The position numbers and the translations under genes are program-made. From Pseudoips prasinana (lineage: Eukaryota > Arthropoda > Insecta > Lepidoptera > Nolidae): 64,000 nt of DNA. Location: the NCBI GenBank assembly GCA_951640165.1, contig OX621252.1, forward strand, positions 5,674,501 to 5,738,500. The letters run 5' to 3'. Below are positions 21,775 through 32,702 of this stretch, piece by piece (within the stretch, counting starts at the first letter, position 1; every line of letters starts with the position of its first letter). The notes under the pieces were generated by a model. That model saw nothing but the letters and a program-made list of their open reading frames with translations, was not told the origin of the DNA and ran no database searches.

Positions 21775-23138
21775 TTATTTTATCCTGTTAATGGAAAAAT
21801 AATATTTTAAGGTGGATTTTATGAGTTACTTTTTATATACTGTAACGTAACAATTTAATTTATTCAACACTTGAGTATTAAAATACACTTGTACTTGTCA
21901 AGCTCACAATGTAGTAAATGAATATTAAAGTGGCTAGCTTTTTGAACTAATTCCTAAATTTCGAATTAATTGAAATTGAAGAATCCCTACTTTACTAAGC
22001 AAGGTACTATTTTCAATTTTATTACTATTAGGTATGTTAAACATTTTAGACATCGAGCAGTCGACGAATTCAGAAGGCTTTTAACCAATAACTTGACTTA
22101 AGCAACTATTACCTTAATGGGGTTGGCCACAGCTCAGGATGGCGCGTAGGTAAAAAGATGGAATCCTACAAAGAGGGAGTGAGGGAGGGATCACAGGCAC
22201 GTGATCAACGGGCTACCTAAAGTAGGGCCAATTTAATAGATCACATTAGACACTTCATCAAAATTCAACAACGTAACCTTAACCGGCGGGCATAGAATAT
22301 TATTCATTTTTTCATAGTTTTAATAAGTTTAATAAGTTAGAACTGCACATTTCCTTATTTTTTTTCAAGTACGATTTATTTTTTTGCGGTATTTCGAGTC
22401 TGTGAAAAATGTTCCGTTACTGTAATGTAACGTTTTAGTGCTAAAAGATAGGTTTTTCGTAAGTAAAAAGTAATGTGTAAAATTTAGGTACATAATTAAT
22501 TACTTTCATAGTGAGATTACATATAGTTATTTTGTGAAATTGAGAAGCCGTTTGTTCGCGGAGCGATGTCTGCGGATTGCGGAATCATAGCGGCGCCAGC
22601 ATGTCGGTAGTACTATTTTTCTTGAATATCCTGGGTACCACGCTAGAACGACGCAAAGCAATAGTACCGCTGACAGGTAGGCGCCGCCGTTTTGTCGTCA
22701 TCGAACAATGCGAACTTTTTTTGTGTATATTGTAATAACTAAATTAATCCATGTGTTTTCTATTGTTGTTTGATAAATAAATCAATAAAATAAATAAAAT
22801 ATATAATTTATTGTAATAATATTACCAAATAAGGTCATTTTAGGATTCATTTTTCTAGTAACAGACAGATGTCAAATATGGCCCCACTATAAATAACAAA
22901 TAAATATGTTCAGTATTTTCATAACCGAACTTCTATCTATTAATAATATGTAAAATAAAAAGGTATAAAATAAAATAATGGGGTAGGAATAAAATTCCCG
23001 TAGACTTCAAATAAGCACCTGTAATGACACTAAATATAGAAAATTATTTCTAGTTACTTATAGGTTGTTGGATATGCGGCTTGAATGAAAACATCTATGC
23101 ACGTTCGATTCCTTATGCATATAATCTTATTTTAAACT
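21775..23138. other. Noncoding gap with a LINE tail scrap
   Basis: 21850-21925 matches the reverse complement of the LINE-like tail in the inverted duplication (ACACTTGTACTTGTCAAGCT). 22545-22730 is moderately GC-rich, with no recognised protein. The rest is empty. Confidence 0.4.
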
Positions 23139-23312
23139 AGCTGTGCCCCGCGGTTTTACCCGCGTTAAACTTTATAAATTATAGCCTTTGTGTTAATCCA
23201 GGGTGTTAGCTAACTCCATAACAAATTTTATTAAAATTCCACCAGCCGTTAAACGTGAAGAAGTAACAAACATACACATTCACAAACTTTAGCCTTTATA
23301 ATAGATATTAGT
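23139..23312 (-). mobile_element. Helitron-type element, second subfamily
   Basis: Minus-strand 3' end GCGGGTAAAACCGCGGGGCA then CAGCTAG. The body is shared with 7306-7493. Confidence 0.62.
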
Positions 23313-23459
23313 GTGATTTCTCTTTGTTTTGAATTTATATTTCAAAGGTGGCCAAACTTTGTGTATGTATATTAAACTTATATTTAAAGCTTATCTAAAT
23401 TTAACTTACCTACTTAATTTATTTTAGTATGTTTTTACAAAATAAAAGTAGTATATGTA

Positions 23460-23523
23460 AATATATAAGCCCTGCTTAGTTTGGGATCAGATGGCAATGT
23501 GAATAATACCCCAGGATATTATT
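23460..23523 (+). mobile_element. SINE-A tail fragment
   Basis: GCTTAGTTTGGGATCAGATG and CCCAGGATATT match the SINE-A 3' end. A second partial match follows at about 23600-23650. Both lie just upstream of the exon at 23698. Confidence 0.55.
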
Positions 23524-23697
23524 AATATATTGTTTAAGTACCTGCAAAGAACTTCATATCTTTTTAAAAATATATAAAGTATGTTTAGCAGTTGTCATAT
23601 AGTACAGGCTCTGCCTAATTTGGTATCAAATGGCAGTGTGTTATTTATCCAAATATATTAATTAAAGTTATTTAATTTTTATTTCCTTTTGTTACAG

Positions 23698-23789
23698 AAA
23701 ATTCATCCCCCTGCACATCAAAGAAGAGGACAGTTATGAAAAGGACGTGCTCTTCTATGTCAACTTGGGTGAACCGGAGTTACTTGGGG
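23698..23789 (+). CDS. Calx: Putative Na+/Ca2+ exchanger (Calx-type) internal exon
   Basis: A strong acceptor (TTTTGTTACAG ending 23697) and donor (GTAAGA at 23790) bound 92 nt with one long open frame. It reads KFIPLHIKEEDSYEKDVL, then FYVNLGEPELLG. The pattern basic-F-I, acidic pair, SYEKD, aromatic-x-hydrophobic, GEPEL matches the second Calx-beta (Ca2+-binding) domain of NCX/Calx exchangers. In vertebrate NCX1 this part is encoded by the mutually exclusive exons A/B. The exon enters with one leftover base and leaves with one base (phase 1). Base composition is richer in GC than its flanks, as expected for coding DNA. The family call is from motif memory, not a search; another Calx-beta protein is possible. 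Confidence 0.65.
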
Positions 23790-23952
23790 GTAAGATAAAA
23801 TAAACAATCATAATATTCTTTAGTTTAAATACAGATAACGGGCTTATTTTACTATGACAAATGTTTTATATTCAGAAAACATAATTTTTTATATCTTCTC
23901 CATACAAAGTGAGTCAAAATATATAAGAACTACTGTTTTTTTAGAACAAGTT

Positions 23953-24032
23953 GATGACAAATTATATATTTGTCAAATATTTGAACAATTTGCTGACAAA
24001 TCATATATTTGTCAAATATATAATTTGTCAGC
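23953..24032. repeat. Competing inverted repeats in the intron
   Basis: 23992-24032 is a near-perfect 41-bp palindrome (arms GCTGACAAATCATATATTTG and its complement with one mismatch). An upstream arm at 23953-23980 (GATGACAAATTATATATTTG) is almost identical to the left arm, so both could pair with the same right arm. It lies about 165 bp downstream of the putative exchanger exon. Confidence 0.7.
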
Positions 24033-24832
24033 AAATGGTTCTAATAAACCAGTCTTTCTTATATTTTTTTATTAATCCTATGATGCCTTCTATCTGTCTA
24101 CATAAAATAAGCCCATAATTATGAGCATCTGTATAAACAATTTTGTTTCTCAATGTTCTCGTAATAAAATAATTTCCAATTCCAATTTGAAATGTTAAGC
24201 CGATTGGACCTATCAATTTGGTTTAAATTTTCATTAAATTGAAATACAGATTAATAATCTAAACGGTTTGATGAAAGAAAATGAAAGAATTTTCGACCAT
24301 CAAATAAAAATGGATAATGGAAAAGTTCGTTTTAATGAATAAGAATAATATTCGATATCGGTCTGATACCGAAATGACAGGTATTTTTTTTAAATAACCA
24401 TCTTAGCTTAGTGTCAATCGAAAATGTCACTTGCATGGCATCATATCTCTTAAAACTGCATGCAAATTATTTTATTAATAAAAAGCATGACCTATATTAT
24501 GTAATTTGTAACTAATACCCAGTTACGTCTATAAGTAGTACTAGAATATAATCCACTACTGGATTTAAGCTGCTGTAATTCAATATTAATTAGTGTATTC
24601 TTTTTAAATCTCACTGTAACTTTTCATGGCTTCATTAAAGTTATTGATTTTATAATTAATATCAAGCAGGTCATTTTCATTTAGTTTAAAACTCACTCAG
24701 TTTTTTTTTGTGAGTGAGTTCATATTAAATCGTCGTTCCTTGTCAAAACTTGTTTCAAATAATTCCCGTGAGATATAGTAAGATATTTAGTAGTGTAGTA
24801 GACTATAGTACCATATTTATGAGTCTCAAGAG
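24033..24832. other. Intron-like AT-rich sequence
   Basis: No exon, RNA gene or repeat recognised. Confidence 0.4.
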
Positions 24833-24835
24833 TTA

Positions 24836-25085
24836 AGCGATTGGCACACTGCCCCGCATGACGCAGCGTAGTGCGTGAGTGCGTGTTCTATCGTTGCTTG
24901 TAAATATCTCCGTTTGTATAGAAAACACGCTCAGTCCAACACGCAGAACACGCATCTGCATGAACGCGCGTGGATGCAGTTTCAGTGTGTTGGACTGTGC
25001 GTGTTTTCTATACAAACGGAGATACTTACAAGCAACGTTAGAACACGCACTACGCTGCGTCATGCGGGGCAGTGTGCCAATCGCC
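24836..25085. mobile_element. Foldback MITE, 250 bp, TTA target duplication
   Basis: The two halves are inverted copies (GCGATTGGCACACTGCCCCG at left, complement at right) over most of the length. TTA at 24833-24835 and 25086-25088 would be the target duplication, which fits PIF/Harbinger-type elements. It sits in the presumed exchanger intron. The long open frames inside it are a by-product of its GC-rich arms. Confidence 0.8.
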
Positions 25086-25088
25086 TTA

Positions 25089-25609
25089 GTGTAATTCCAT
25101 TACATTTAAGCATGAAAAGTGGCTACAGAAATATATAACCACACCGAGAATACCAAACTAGTTTGTAATATAGTTACCTTACTTAAAAGAGCTATATTTT
25201 AAAGTATAAAATGAGAAAATATCTTATGTGTGTGTTTGTAAAAAAATAGATAACTATATTATATTCAACGTGAGTGACAGCTTTATAAACATGAATTCAA
25301 TAAATTACTTTTGATCGATGGAGTACGGTCAGTTATTCCATCGTGTATTATTGTGTTGTTATGTGGATATGCAATGGTGCAGCTTGCGTTAGCTGCCAAA
25401 TTTGCTGTCGTGAGAACGTATGTTAAACGGTATCATGCATAAAGCCATGTTTTGATACGTTCTTGCCAATCTTCTTCAGTCAGATTATCTAAATGGAATT
25501 TATAAGGCTGTCATTTCTACCTAATATAATTAGATTCCTTTAGAGTTATTAGATACCATAGCTTATCATATCCTTTTGTTTTGTGCATGATATGACCTTA
25601 ATTCTCCAG
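25089..25609. other. Intron-like sequence
   Basis: No feature recognised. Confidence 0.35.
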
Positions 25610-25675
25610 AAGTGTTTGAGACCTTTCTTCCGGACGCATCAGCGACCGTCGCTGTACAATTCACTCCAGGTAAAG
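25610..25675 (+). CDS. Candidate small cassette exon (60 or 66 nt)
   Basis: An acceptor TTCTCCAG ends at 25609. Two donors follow: GTAAAG at 25670 and GTAAGT at 25676. Either gives an exon starting and ending in phase 1, compatible with the 92-nt exon at 23698. The frame reads (E)VFETFLPDASATVAVQFTPG with optional GK. The GC-rich stretch CCGGACGCATCAGCGACCGT stands out from the AT-rich flanks. The peptide is not one I recognise and the pyrimidine tract is weak. Confidence 0.35.
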
Positions 25676-26751
25676 GTAAGTTGGTAAAGCTTTGTGATAG
25701 ATGCAATGCACATGTAAGAGTTAGTTACACTTTTCTAATTCGTGACGCAGATATGAAAAGATGGTAATGGCTTAGAAATTTTCTTTACTGTCTTGCCTAT
25801 ATTGGTAGAACCAATGACAGAATGTCATTGAGTACAACCGTACCCTAACCTACAGATCTAAAATTATTCGCATCGTAAATCAAATCATAAAAAAACTTGC
25901 AAGGCAAATCCCACTTTATTTTATATACAAAAGGTTTTTTTATTCAAAAATATATATCTAAAGTCTGGTCGCTAAAAGAACGCATACCTGGCAGGTAGTG
26001 TTAGAATGGACGGCGTACCTAACTTTAAATTAGAGTTCAATTTATGATAAAACTCTTATGTCTTATATACGCTACTAACAAGAATACGTATTATTATATC
26101 AACTTTTACTTAATATAATGTTCAATAAATAAAAACAGACAGAAGTCAGAAACGCATTCTTATAGCGGCTGAAAAAAAATCAATTCTCGCTAATTAGCAG
26201 GAGGTAGGTAGAAGATGTACAATATAATAAGGAGTTTCATATTTAAAATGTTTATACGCAAATGTAGACGACTTATTCCAATTCTAAGTTCGGTTACGCA
26301 CTCTTTTCAAAGCAGAGAAACAATTTTTAATAACTTTCAAAGCACAACGGTGAGTGTAGTACTAATAACTAACAACCCGGAAATGTTTCTTCATTTTTTT
26401 ACCTTTCGTTTCCCCCATTTTACTCACGTCGACGAACATCGGTGATTTTTCTTAACACTGTCTTCGACATATTTGCTGACGGTGACTGTCGGAAAAAATA
26501 ATTGACTGGTGAGCAGGATAACAGGATAAAATACACCTATAAAATATATAGAAGTGGCATTACAACAGCTTCACGGGACGCTAAATAATTTGTTGTATTT
26601 GGGCAGTAAATTTTGAGACTGCGATCAGGTTTGAAAAAGAATGATAAAATATTATAAAATATTATTATCGGAGAAATCAATTAACTGCGAAGGTATTTTG
26701 ATATGACATGGCAACTTTCAAGGAACGAGCCTTAAAGTCATTCAACGAACA
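25676..26751. other. Intron-like sequence
   Basis: A 76-codon open frame at 26215-26445 has no recognised homology or splice context. No repeat family placed. Confidence 0.35.
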
Positions 26752-26814
26752 GGCGGCGGTAATCATTTACTATCAGGTGACTCAAATTCTAGTTTGCCTT
26801 GCTATTGTATAAAT
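26752..26814 (+). repeat. Fragment of the CATCAGGTGACC dispersed repeat
   Basis: GGCGGCGGTAATCATTTACT then TATCAGGTGAC matches the ends of 38744-38914 and 45192-45372. Confidence 0.55.
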
Positions 26815-27066
26815 ACCGGCCAAGTGCGAGTCGGACTCGCGCACGGAGGGTTCCGTACCATTATCTATAAAAACGAGCAACCTTAAATATTTATTTTATT
26901 TAGATTTTTAGTTTATTTGCTGATATAGCGGCAATAGAGAAACATGAAAATTTCAACTGTCTAACTCTCACGGTTCATGAGATACAGCCTGGTGACAGAC
27001 GGACAGACAGACGGCGAAGTCTTAGTAATAGGGTCCCGTTTTACCCTTCGGGTTACGGAACCCTAA
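26815..27066. mobile_element. Insect dispersed repeat with inverted GGGTTCCGTA ends
   Basis: It opens CCGGCCAAGTGCGAGTCGGA then AGGGTTCCGTACC, and closes GGGTTACGGAACCCTAA. The near-terminal inverted motif is GGGTTCCGTA / TACGGAACCC. The inner part has GACAGACGGACAGACAGACG. I recognise this as a repeat common in insect genomes but will not assign a class. Confidence 0.6.
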
Positions 27067-27217
27067 AAAATCACTATGGAATGAAAACGACTAAACATAT
27101 CTAAAGTTTATTAGTATACATAAAACGTGCTGAAACTTTCTTTCAAGAACTGGCCACTTTCAAAAGTAATATTTTAAAACGAATAACGACATTTAAAATT
27201 GGATCTCTTAGCATAAT
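27067..27217. other. Short noncoding gap
   Basis: Nothing recognised. Confidence 0.3.
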
Positions 27218-27232
27218 AGTCAGGATCAACCT

Positions 27233-27465
27233 TTTTTTTATCGTGGGGAAATCCTTATGGACATCCTCCGCCCTGGGGTGAGCGAAGGGGCATACCGGAC
27301 TCAAACAGGCTAAAACCCCACGGTGGCCACCCTCAGCACGTAGTGGAGGGACTCCGGGATCTCCAGTTGAACCCACCGGGATCCCTCCAGTGCTATGCCG
27401 AAGCTCATCCCGGTAGGAAACTATATTGTCTCCCTCTACGCTCTCGATGTGTGCAACAGCGCGTG
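27233..27465 (-). mobile_element. Retroposon with 15-bp target duplication
   Basis: AGTCAGGATCAACCT flanks it exactly at 27218-27232 and 27466-27480. The T-run at its left edge is the poly(A) tail of a minus-strand retroposon. The body is GC-rich (ACTCCGGGATCTCCAGTTGA). No protein recognised. Confidence 0.75.
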
Positions 27466-27480
27466 AGTCAGGATCAACCT

Positions 27481-27666
27481 AACCTTTTTTTTTTGTTTTT
27501 TTTTTCCGGGTTGGAAAATTCTTCATGTATGTCCTCCGCCTTGGGAGAGGCGGAGGAGTCTGTCAGACTCCTACTGACTAAAACCCACCCCGGTGTTCCA
27601 TCTCACTACAGCGCCGGGGGTCTCGGGAACGTACGATACTTCCGCAACCCCCGGCTGAGGCACTAG
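27481..27666 (-). mobile_element. GC-rich LINE/SINE 3' fragment
   Basis: It begins with a T-run (tail in minus orientation), then GTCCTCCGCCTTGGGAGAGG and AACCCCCGGCTGAGGCACTA. Its plan and the word TCCTCCGCC match the preceding element, so they look related. Confidence 0.55.
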
Positions 27667-28389
27667 GCCAATCAAAAGTTTTACTGACGCTTAAATCCGC
27701 GGAAAAATACTCTCATGGCTGTTGCCAAAATAGTTATTACTGTGCATTGTATCTACTACATAATATTATGTTTCCTTTGTGCTTTCCATATAGGCTTATG
27801 TAAGAACATAATCAACCTATGTATCTATATGCCTATAATGCTACTTGAATATCATTAATAAGCCTTGTAATGTTTTGTGTACAATACTAATTATCTACCG
27901 ATTACACTGTTACTGTCACTACAACCTTGATTATTCTGTTTTCGAAGTATTGATTTGTCTTCAGTAAATTATCTTCCTTCTCACTCACTCTTCGCTTTCG
28001 CATTTTTTTATCTAAGTTAGAATTTTTTTTTTCATCTTAAGAACTTTTAAAATGCATTACTTGTGTACATCGTATTAATTAAACATACAGAGTGTTAAGA
28101 TATGTGACAAACATTGTAGGGCCTTAAGAGAACACCAATACTTCCACATTATCCATATATTTAAGGCCATTACAATTATAAAGACGAAAAGACATGAAGC
28201 GTAGTACGCCCAGACCACATCTTGATAGACTTGATGCGTAAATGTTCGCCGAATCATATTTATCAAGCAGCCGACGCGTTATATTCTTACCAAAAGATTT
28301 TTAATTTGACACTCTTTATTTTTTCTGAAATATTTATTTTAATAATGTGCATTTAATTAAATAGATAACTTTTAAGTACAAGTGTAAAA
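27667..28389. other. Noncoding gap
   Basis: No gene or repeat recognised. Confidence 0.35.
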
Positions 28390-28572
28390 CCTACTCTAAT
28401 GGCTGAATTGTTCAAGCCGCCCATTAGCCCTCTGATATGGCATACCGACTGTTGCCTAATGGCTATAACCGGGACCGACAGCTTAACGTGGCCTCCGAAG
28501 CACGGAGCACGCTCAGAAGTTAAACCACTTTGGCGGTCACCCATCTATGGACTGACCGGGAGCCTAGTTCTT
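28390..28572 (-). mobile_element. 5S-like SINE copy
   Basis: Contains GTTCAAGCCGCCCATTAG, GGGACCGACAGCTTAACGTG and GGCGGTCACCCATCTATGGA, the reverse complement of the 18854 copy. It ends at GAGCCTAGTT. Confidence 0.72.
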
Positions 28573-28575
28573 TTT

Positions 28576-28845
28576 TTATTTATTTAAACTTGACATATGA
28601 CTATTGTGGACAGGGTCATCATGCCCAGTCTTTAAAATATAGGCTAACGAAGCTCGAACAGCGCGCTTTTGCATTCGGAATGTTGTCTCCCAGTCAGCTG
28701 CGCGTCCCCACAGTTCTGCGCCGTATTGTAGCAATGAATGGACGGTTGCAAAGTAACATGCACGCATATCTGCGATGGACACTACTCTTGGCAAACAAAT
28801 AGCAAGCATTCCCATGAATGACACGATACAGAACACTTTCCTCAT
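28576..28845 (-). pseudogene. CR1/Jockey-type LINE reverse transcriptase C-terminal fragment
   Basis: YFATVHSLLQYGAELWGRAA and FRMQKRAVRASLAYI form the conserved thumb/C-terminal motif of this LINE group (Y...G...WG, then QKRAVR). It is about 90 codons, truncated at both ends. Confidence 0.7.
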
Positions 28846-29247
28846 TGGAAATAAAAGAATAATTGTTATATCTTAGAACATCTGTATATGGGTCACACAT
28901 AATTATAGTGGTACTATGCAAGAGTCGAAGACATATAGGCGTTGACGAGTTGAGGTGGTTTAACGACCTCCAACATCGCACCAAACGTGCAGTCCAAAAC
29001 AACTTAATATTGCGGTTGTTTTCAAGGAAAACTAAAATCTCCACCTGACTTTTCTCTCTCTACAATTTTCTTACTGTCTGTTATTTACCGTAGGCAATAT
29101 ATATTGTTGTTGACGTGTCATGTAGACGCTTATAAAGAAAATAATTTATATGTTAGCCACGAATTATGTATATTAACGTGATTATAATTTATGTGACTTA
29201 AAGAAAACTTGATAACTATTACATACAAATCTAGGAAGTTTCTCCTG
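28846..29247. other. Noncoding gap
   Basis: No family motif seen; short open frames on both strands only. Confidence 0.35.
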
Positions 29248-29760
29248 TCTTTTCATTTTACTGGATTAAATAAAATAATTCTAGTAGTGTGACAATTTCC
29301 ATTTTACTGCATTAAATAAAATAAATCTAGTAGAGTGACAATTTTCATTTAACTGCCTTTAATAAAATAAATCTAGTAGTGTGAAAATTTTCATTTTACT
29401 GCATTACATAAAATAAATCTAGTAAAGTTACAATTTCCATTTTACTGCATTAAATAAAATAAATCTAGTAGAGTGACAATTATCATTTTACTGCATTAAA
29501 TAAAATAAATCTATTAGAGTGATAATTTTCATTTTACTGCATTCAATAAAATAAATCTAGTAGAGTGACAATTTTTATTTTACTGCATTAAATCAAATAA
29601 ATCTAGTAGAGGGAAAATTTCCATTTTACTGCATTAAATAAAATAAATCTAGTACAGTGACAATTTTCATTTTACTGGATTAAATAAAATAAATCTAGTA
29701 GAGTGACAATTTTCACTATTCTTGTTGAATTAAATAAATTTAGTATGGGGACAATTTTCA
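29248..29760 (+). repeat. 46-bp minisatellite, about 11 units
   Basis: The word CTAGTA (or a one-base variant) recurs at 29281, 29327, 29373, 29419, 29465, 29511, 29557, 29603, 29649 and 29695, always 46 bp apart, with a last degenerate unit at about 29740. The unit core is CATTTTACTGCATTAAATAA then AATAAATCTAGTAGAGTGAC. Confidence 0.95.
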
Positions 29761-31059
29761 CTATACTGATTTTCAAAGTAACAGTTATCTATTTTATTTA
29801 AATCGCATAAATTATAATGATTTACTTTTGCAGAAACTGTGTGATTTTTTGAAATGACTTTTACCAAAATAAAGTACCTATACAACCAATAGGTAGCCGC
29901 AATATGACGATATTCCATTTTGTCCCATCAATAAATTCACCCTAACTCAATCTTCGAATTTCCATGAAAGTAGAAACTTTCATCCAAGAGAGGTCAGAAG
30001 CCACAGACTTATAAAATTAGACGCTTATGTCATGTGATGTTTAGACCAAGTCTTAGTTTCCATTAAAGTTTACAGAACTAACGTTCTATTCAATACTTAA
30101 TAACACCAAAAATTAAATTATGGTTCACCACTTCATACCCTTCTTTTCAAGTAAAAAGCTGATAAATGCGTTATGAAATGTGTGATTGGGGAAGACGACC
30201 AGAAGTTGAGAGGGAGACATAAGTAAGTGAGGCTAGAGATAGAGTTAGGTTTAGTAGGGGTAAGAGAGAGAAGTGTGAGCACACACAGTTACGTTTGAAA
30301 TTTGACTTAAGTCGTGTGGTAGTAAGCACACGCGTGTTTTTTTTTTAATAAAGTACTTTTACATTTCAATTTTTATAAGTTTCACAACAACTGAGGATAA
30401 ACACATTATGATGTAGGTATGAAAAATAAGTCGTCTATAATTGTAGTGGTCTATTCCCAATAAACCAAAGATGGTTGGGGCGAAACATTATGTTGATCTG
30501 TACGGATCCCACGTTCTATGAGCGTTATGCTTACCCTTCTGAATACTTTATAACCGAACGAAAAATGTGACAGTTAGGATTTTATTGCCTTCCAACTTTC
30601 TCGGAGCGTTATTTAGTTTAAAATATATAACGACGCGTCTAGAGTACATGGAGGCATGTCTGGAACAATTTTTTCCAAATTTATTATTTGGTGAGGTTAT
30701 GCAGACAGTCAATTTAAAAATATGGACGGACTTCACTTCCTTAGCAATTAATAATAGACTAAAATCAATCAACTATGCTCAATGCGGCACCAAATTACTG
30801 ATTCAGTTAGATTTTAATTCCAATTACGGCGATCCGTCAATGATATGCGACCACTATAACGTCTCCAGGCAACAGTGACGTCAAGATGGCCGCCTTTTCA
30901 TCGTTCCACCAGTGACACAAACCGTTCACTCTTGTCTATGCAGTTTTGTCGGTAGTGCCTCGATTGCGCATGTTACTATATAAAAGCAAAAACTGGCTGA
31001 CTGATTGATCACCACACTGTATATGCATACGTAGAGCGTTGTGGTGTGAAAGAGGATGT
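29761..31059. other. Noncoding gap
   Basis: An open frame of 103 codons at 30567-30878 has no recognised homology. GGTTAGGTTTAGTAGGGG-like simple words near 30240. Nothing else placed. Confidence 0.35.
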
Positions 31060-31349
31060 AGTCAAAAAGATTGAAATGGTTCGGCCATTTAGAAAGGATG
31101 AATGAAAGAAGATTGACAAAAGTAGTATACGTAACCTTTGTGAATAGTACAACCGGAAGGGGAAGACCTCGTGGAACATTCTCTGACCAAATCGGTGACT
31201 TTCTGAAGAAAGGCCAGGCCAGAAGTACCCTAAACCGGCGAGCATGTACAAAGAATATAATGTCAGTAAACGAGGCGAAAGAGGGATGCAAGGATTGTGA
31301 CAAATGGAAGGCCGTTGTCTCTGCCTACCCCTATGGGAAACAGGCGTGA
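31060..31349 (+). pseudogene. Endonuclease-RT LINE C-terminal fragment
   Basis: [59 protein letters not shown] and the terminal [10 protein letters not shown] with stop at 31347 mark the ORF2 end of a lepidopteran LINE. It is 5'-truncated. The related fragment at 14225 is on the other strand. Confidence 0.75.
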
Positions 31350-32504
31350 GGCTATGTATGTATAAGCATACAAATGAAGTAGGCAAATAAACTAGTCTAG
31401 CAGTTGGTTCGTCTGATTTTCCAAACTGCATAGGAAACCGAACGTAATTTGTCAGATAATTTTACAATATGAGGACCCCACTGTAATTTTGAGTCCAGGG
31501 TTAATTTCAATTTATTTGCTTAATATCACACAACGCTTACAATAGATGTTAACAGTCAATGGTAAAAGTTACACATAATACCATGGTAGGGCAGGGTATC
31601 ATGTGTTATGTGTTCAACAAAAATACGATCGAAGGAGTTAAATCCAATTCTTACTCGTCGAGGGCAACCATTGGCTGAACAAGAGAATTTGATGCGTTTG
31701 GTCGTCCCTGCATTCAATAGAATTTGTTTGTCGTAAACCAATTTGATATATTGTGTTTTAAAGAACTCCGCATAGGATTTAATATCATTGGTGTTGGAGT
31801 TATTAAAAAAATAGGTTTTTTTTCCAATTTGTCAACGTGGTTATATTGGCGGTTATATACAAAACGGAAATTTCATAGATAAGTACCTAAAAACCTCAAA
31901 CTACCGCTTAAATATTCGAAATATAACATTTAATATCGTGTAGGAAAAGCAATAACATTTCTTAATGTGTTTTGTGCGTGTCCCAGTGTATATTAGTTAC
32001 AATGTTTATTCGGTGCTGATTATAAAACTTCAAATTAATAAACGACGAATTTGGCTGTAAATACAAAATGGAGGTTTCGCTCCGTTTACGAATGGCAGAC
32101 AAACACTGACTGTATCATTAAATAATATTGTTAATTAATTGGGATGGTAAGATTTTTACAAATTAACTCAGGCCTTTTGTTACTTCATCATCAGCCTGAT
32201 ATTGTCCAATGCTGGACCTAGGCCTCCTCCAAAGGTTTCTTGCCATTCTGAGGGATTTGCTTCAGTTAGGGCGCATTGGATCCGGTGGTAGCTTTAAAGC
32301 ACGGCCGGTTAGAAACACAAGGACCACCATAGTAATAATATCATTGACGCGTTACTGTCCCTTCCCTCTTCGCATTTAAGTCTAGAGACCTTACTATTTA
32401 CTTGCACTCACGAGCACACAAAAGTGCTAGCCTGGATTAAGTTTCTTTTTAAGAATAGCAAGGCGAACAAACACGCGGGTCACCTGATACTTACTTATCG
32501 TACA
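31350..32504. other. Noncoding gap with scraps
   Basis: 31857-31890 resembles the right end of the mariner at 20492 (ACAAAACGGAAATTTCATAG). 32186-32250 resembles an RTE 3' end in reverse (TCATCAGCCTGATATTGTCC, GCTGGACCTAGGCCTCC). No gene. Confidence 0.4.
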
Positions 32505-32700
32505 GCTGCACTGCCCTGGTTACCCTAGTGTTACAGCTGCTCAGTAGGCCTCTGACATGGCTTAACGACAGTTGCCTAATGGCTACAACCGAGCTACAGC
32601 TTATGGCTACAGCTTAACGTGCCTTCCGACGCACGGAGACGCTCAGACATTAAACTAATTTGGTGGAACCTGTCTTCGGACTGACTGCGAAGTGAGTTTT
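32505..32700 (-). mobile_element. 5S-like SINE copy, diverged
   Basis: CAGTAGGCCTCTGACATGGC, TTAACGACAGTTGCCTAATG and CACGGAGACGCTCAGACATT match the family; the 5S-like head is degraded. Confidence 0.6.
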
Positions 32701-32702
32701 TT

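Noticed and set aside
24833..25138. Overlapping open frames on both strands with cysteine-rich peptides
   Set aside because: They lie inside a GC-rich foldback MITE; the mirror symmetry generates matching frames on both strands.
30567..30878. 103-codon open frame as a host gene
   Set aside because: No recognised domain, no splice signals fitting both ends, and AT-rich noncoding surroundings; left as an unassigned frame within a gap.
30970..31020. A TATA-like element (CTATATAAAAGC) as a promoter
   Set aside because: No transcript start, downstream gene or initiator can be supported; the sequence downstream is a truncated LINE fragment.
31556..31741. A minus-strand 61-codon frame resembling a retropepsin start (LLNAGTTK)
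   Set aside because: The D of the protease D-T/S-G motif is absent, there is no further pol similarity, and the resemblance is too short.
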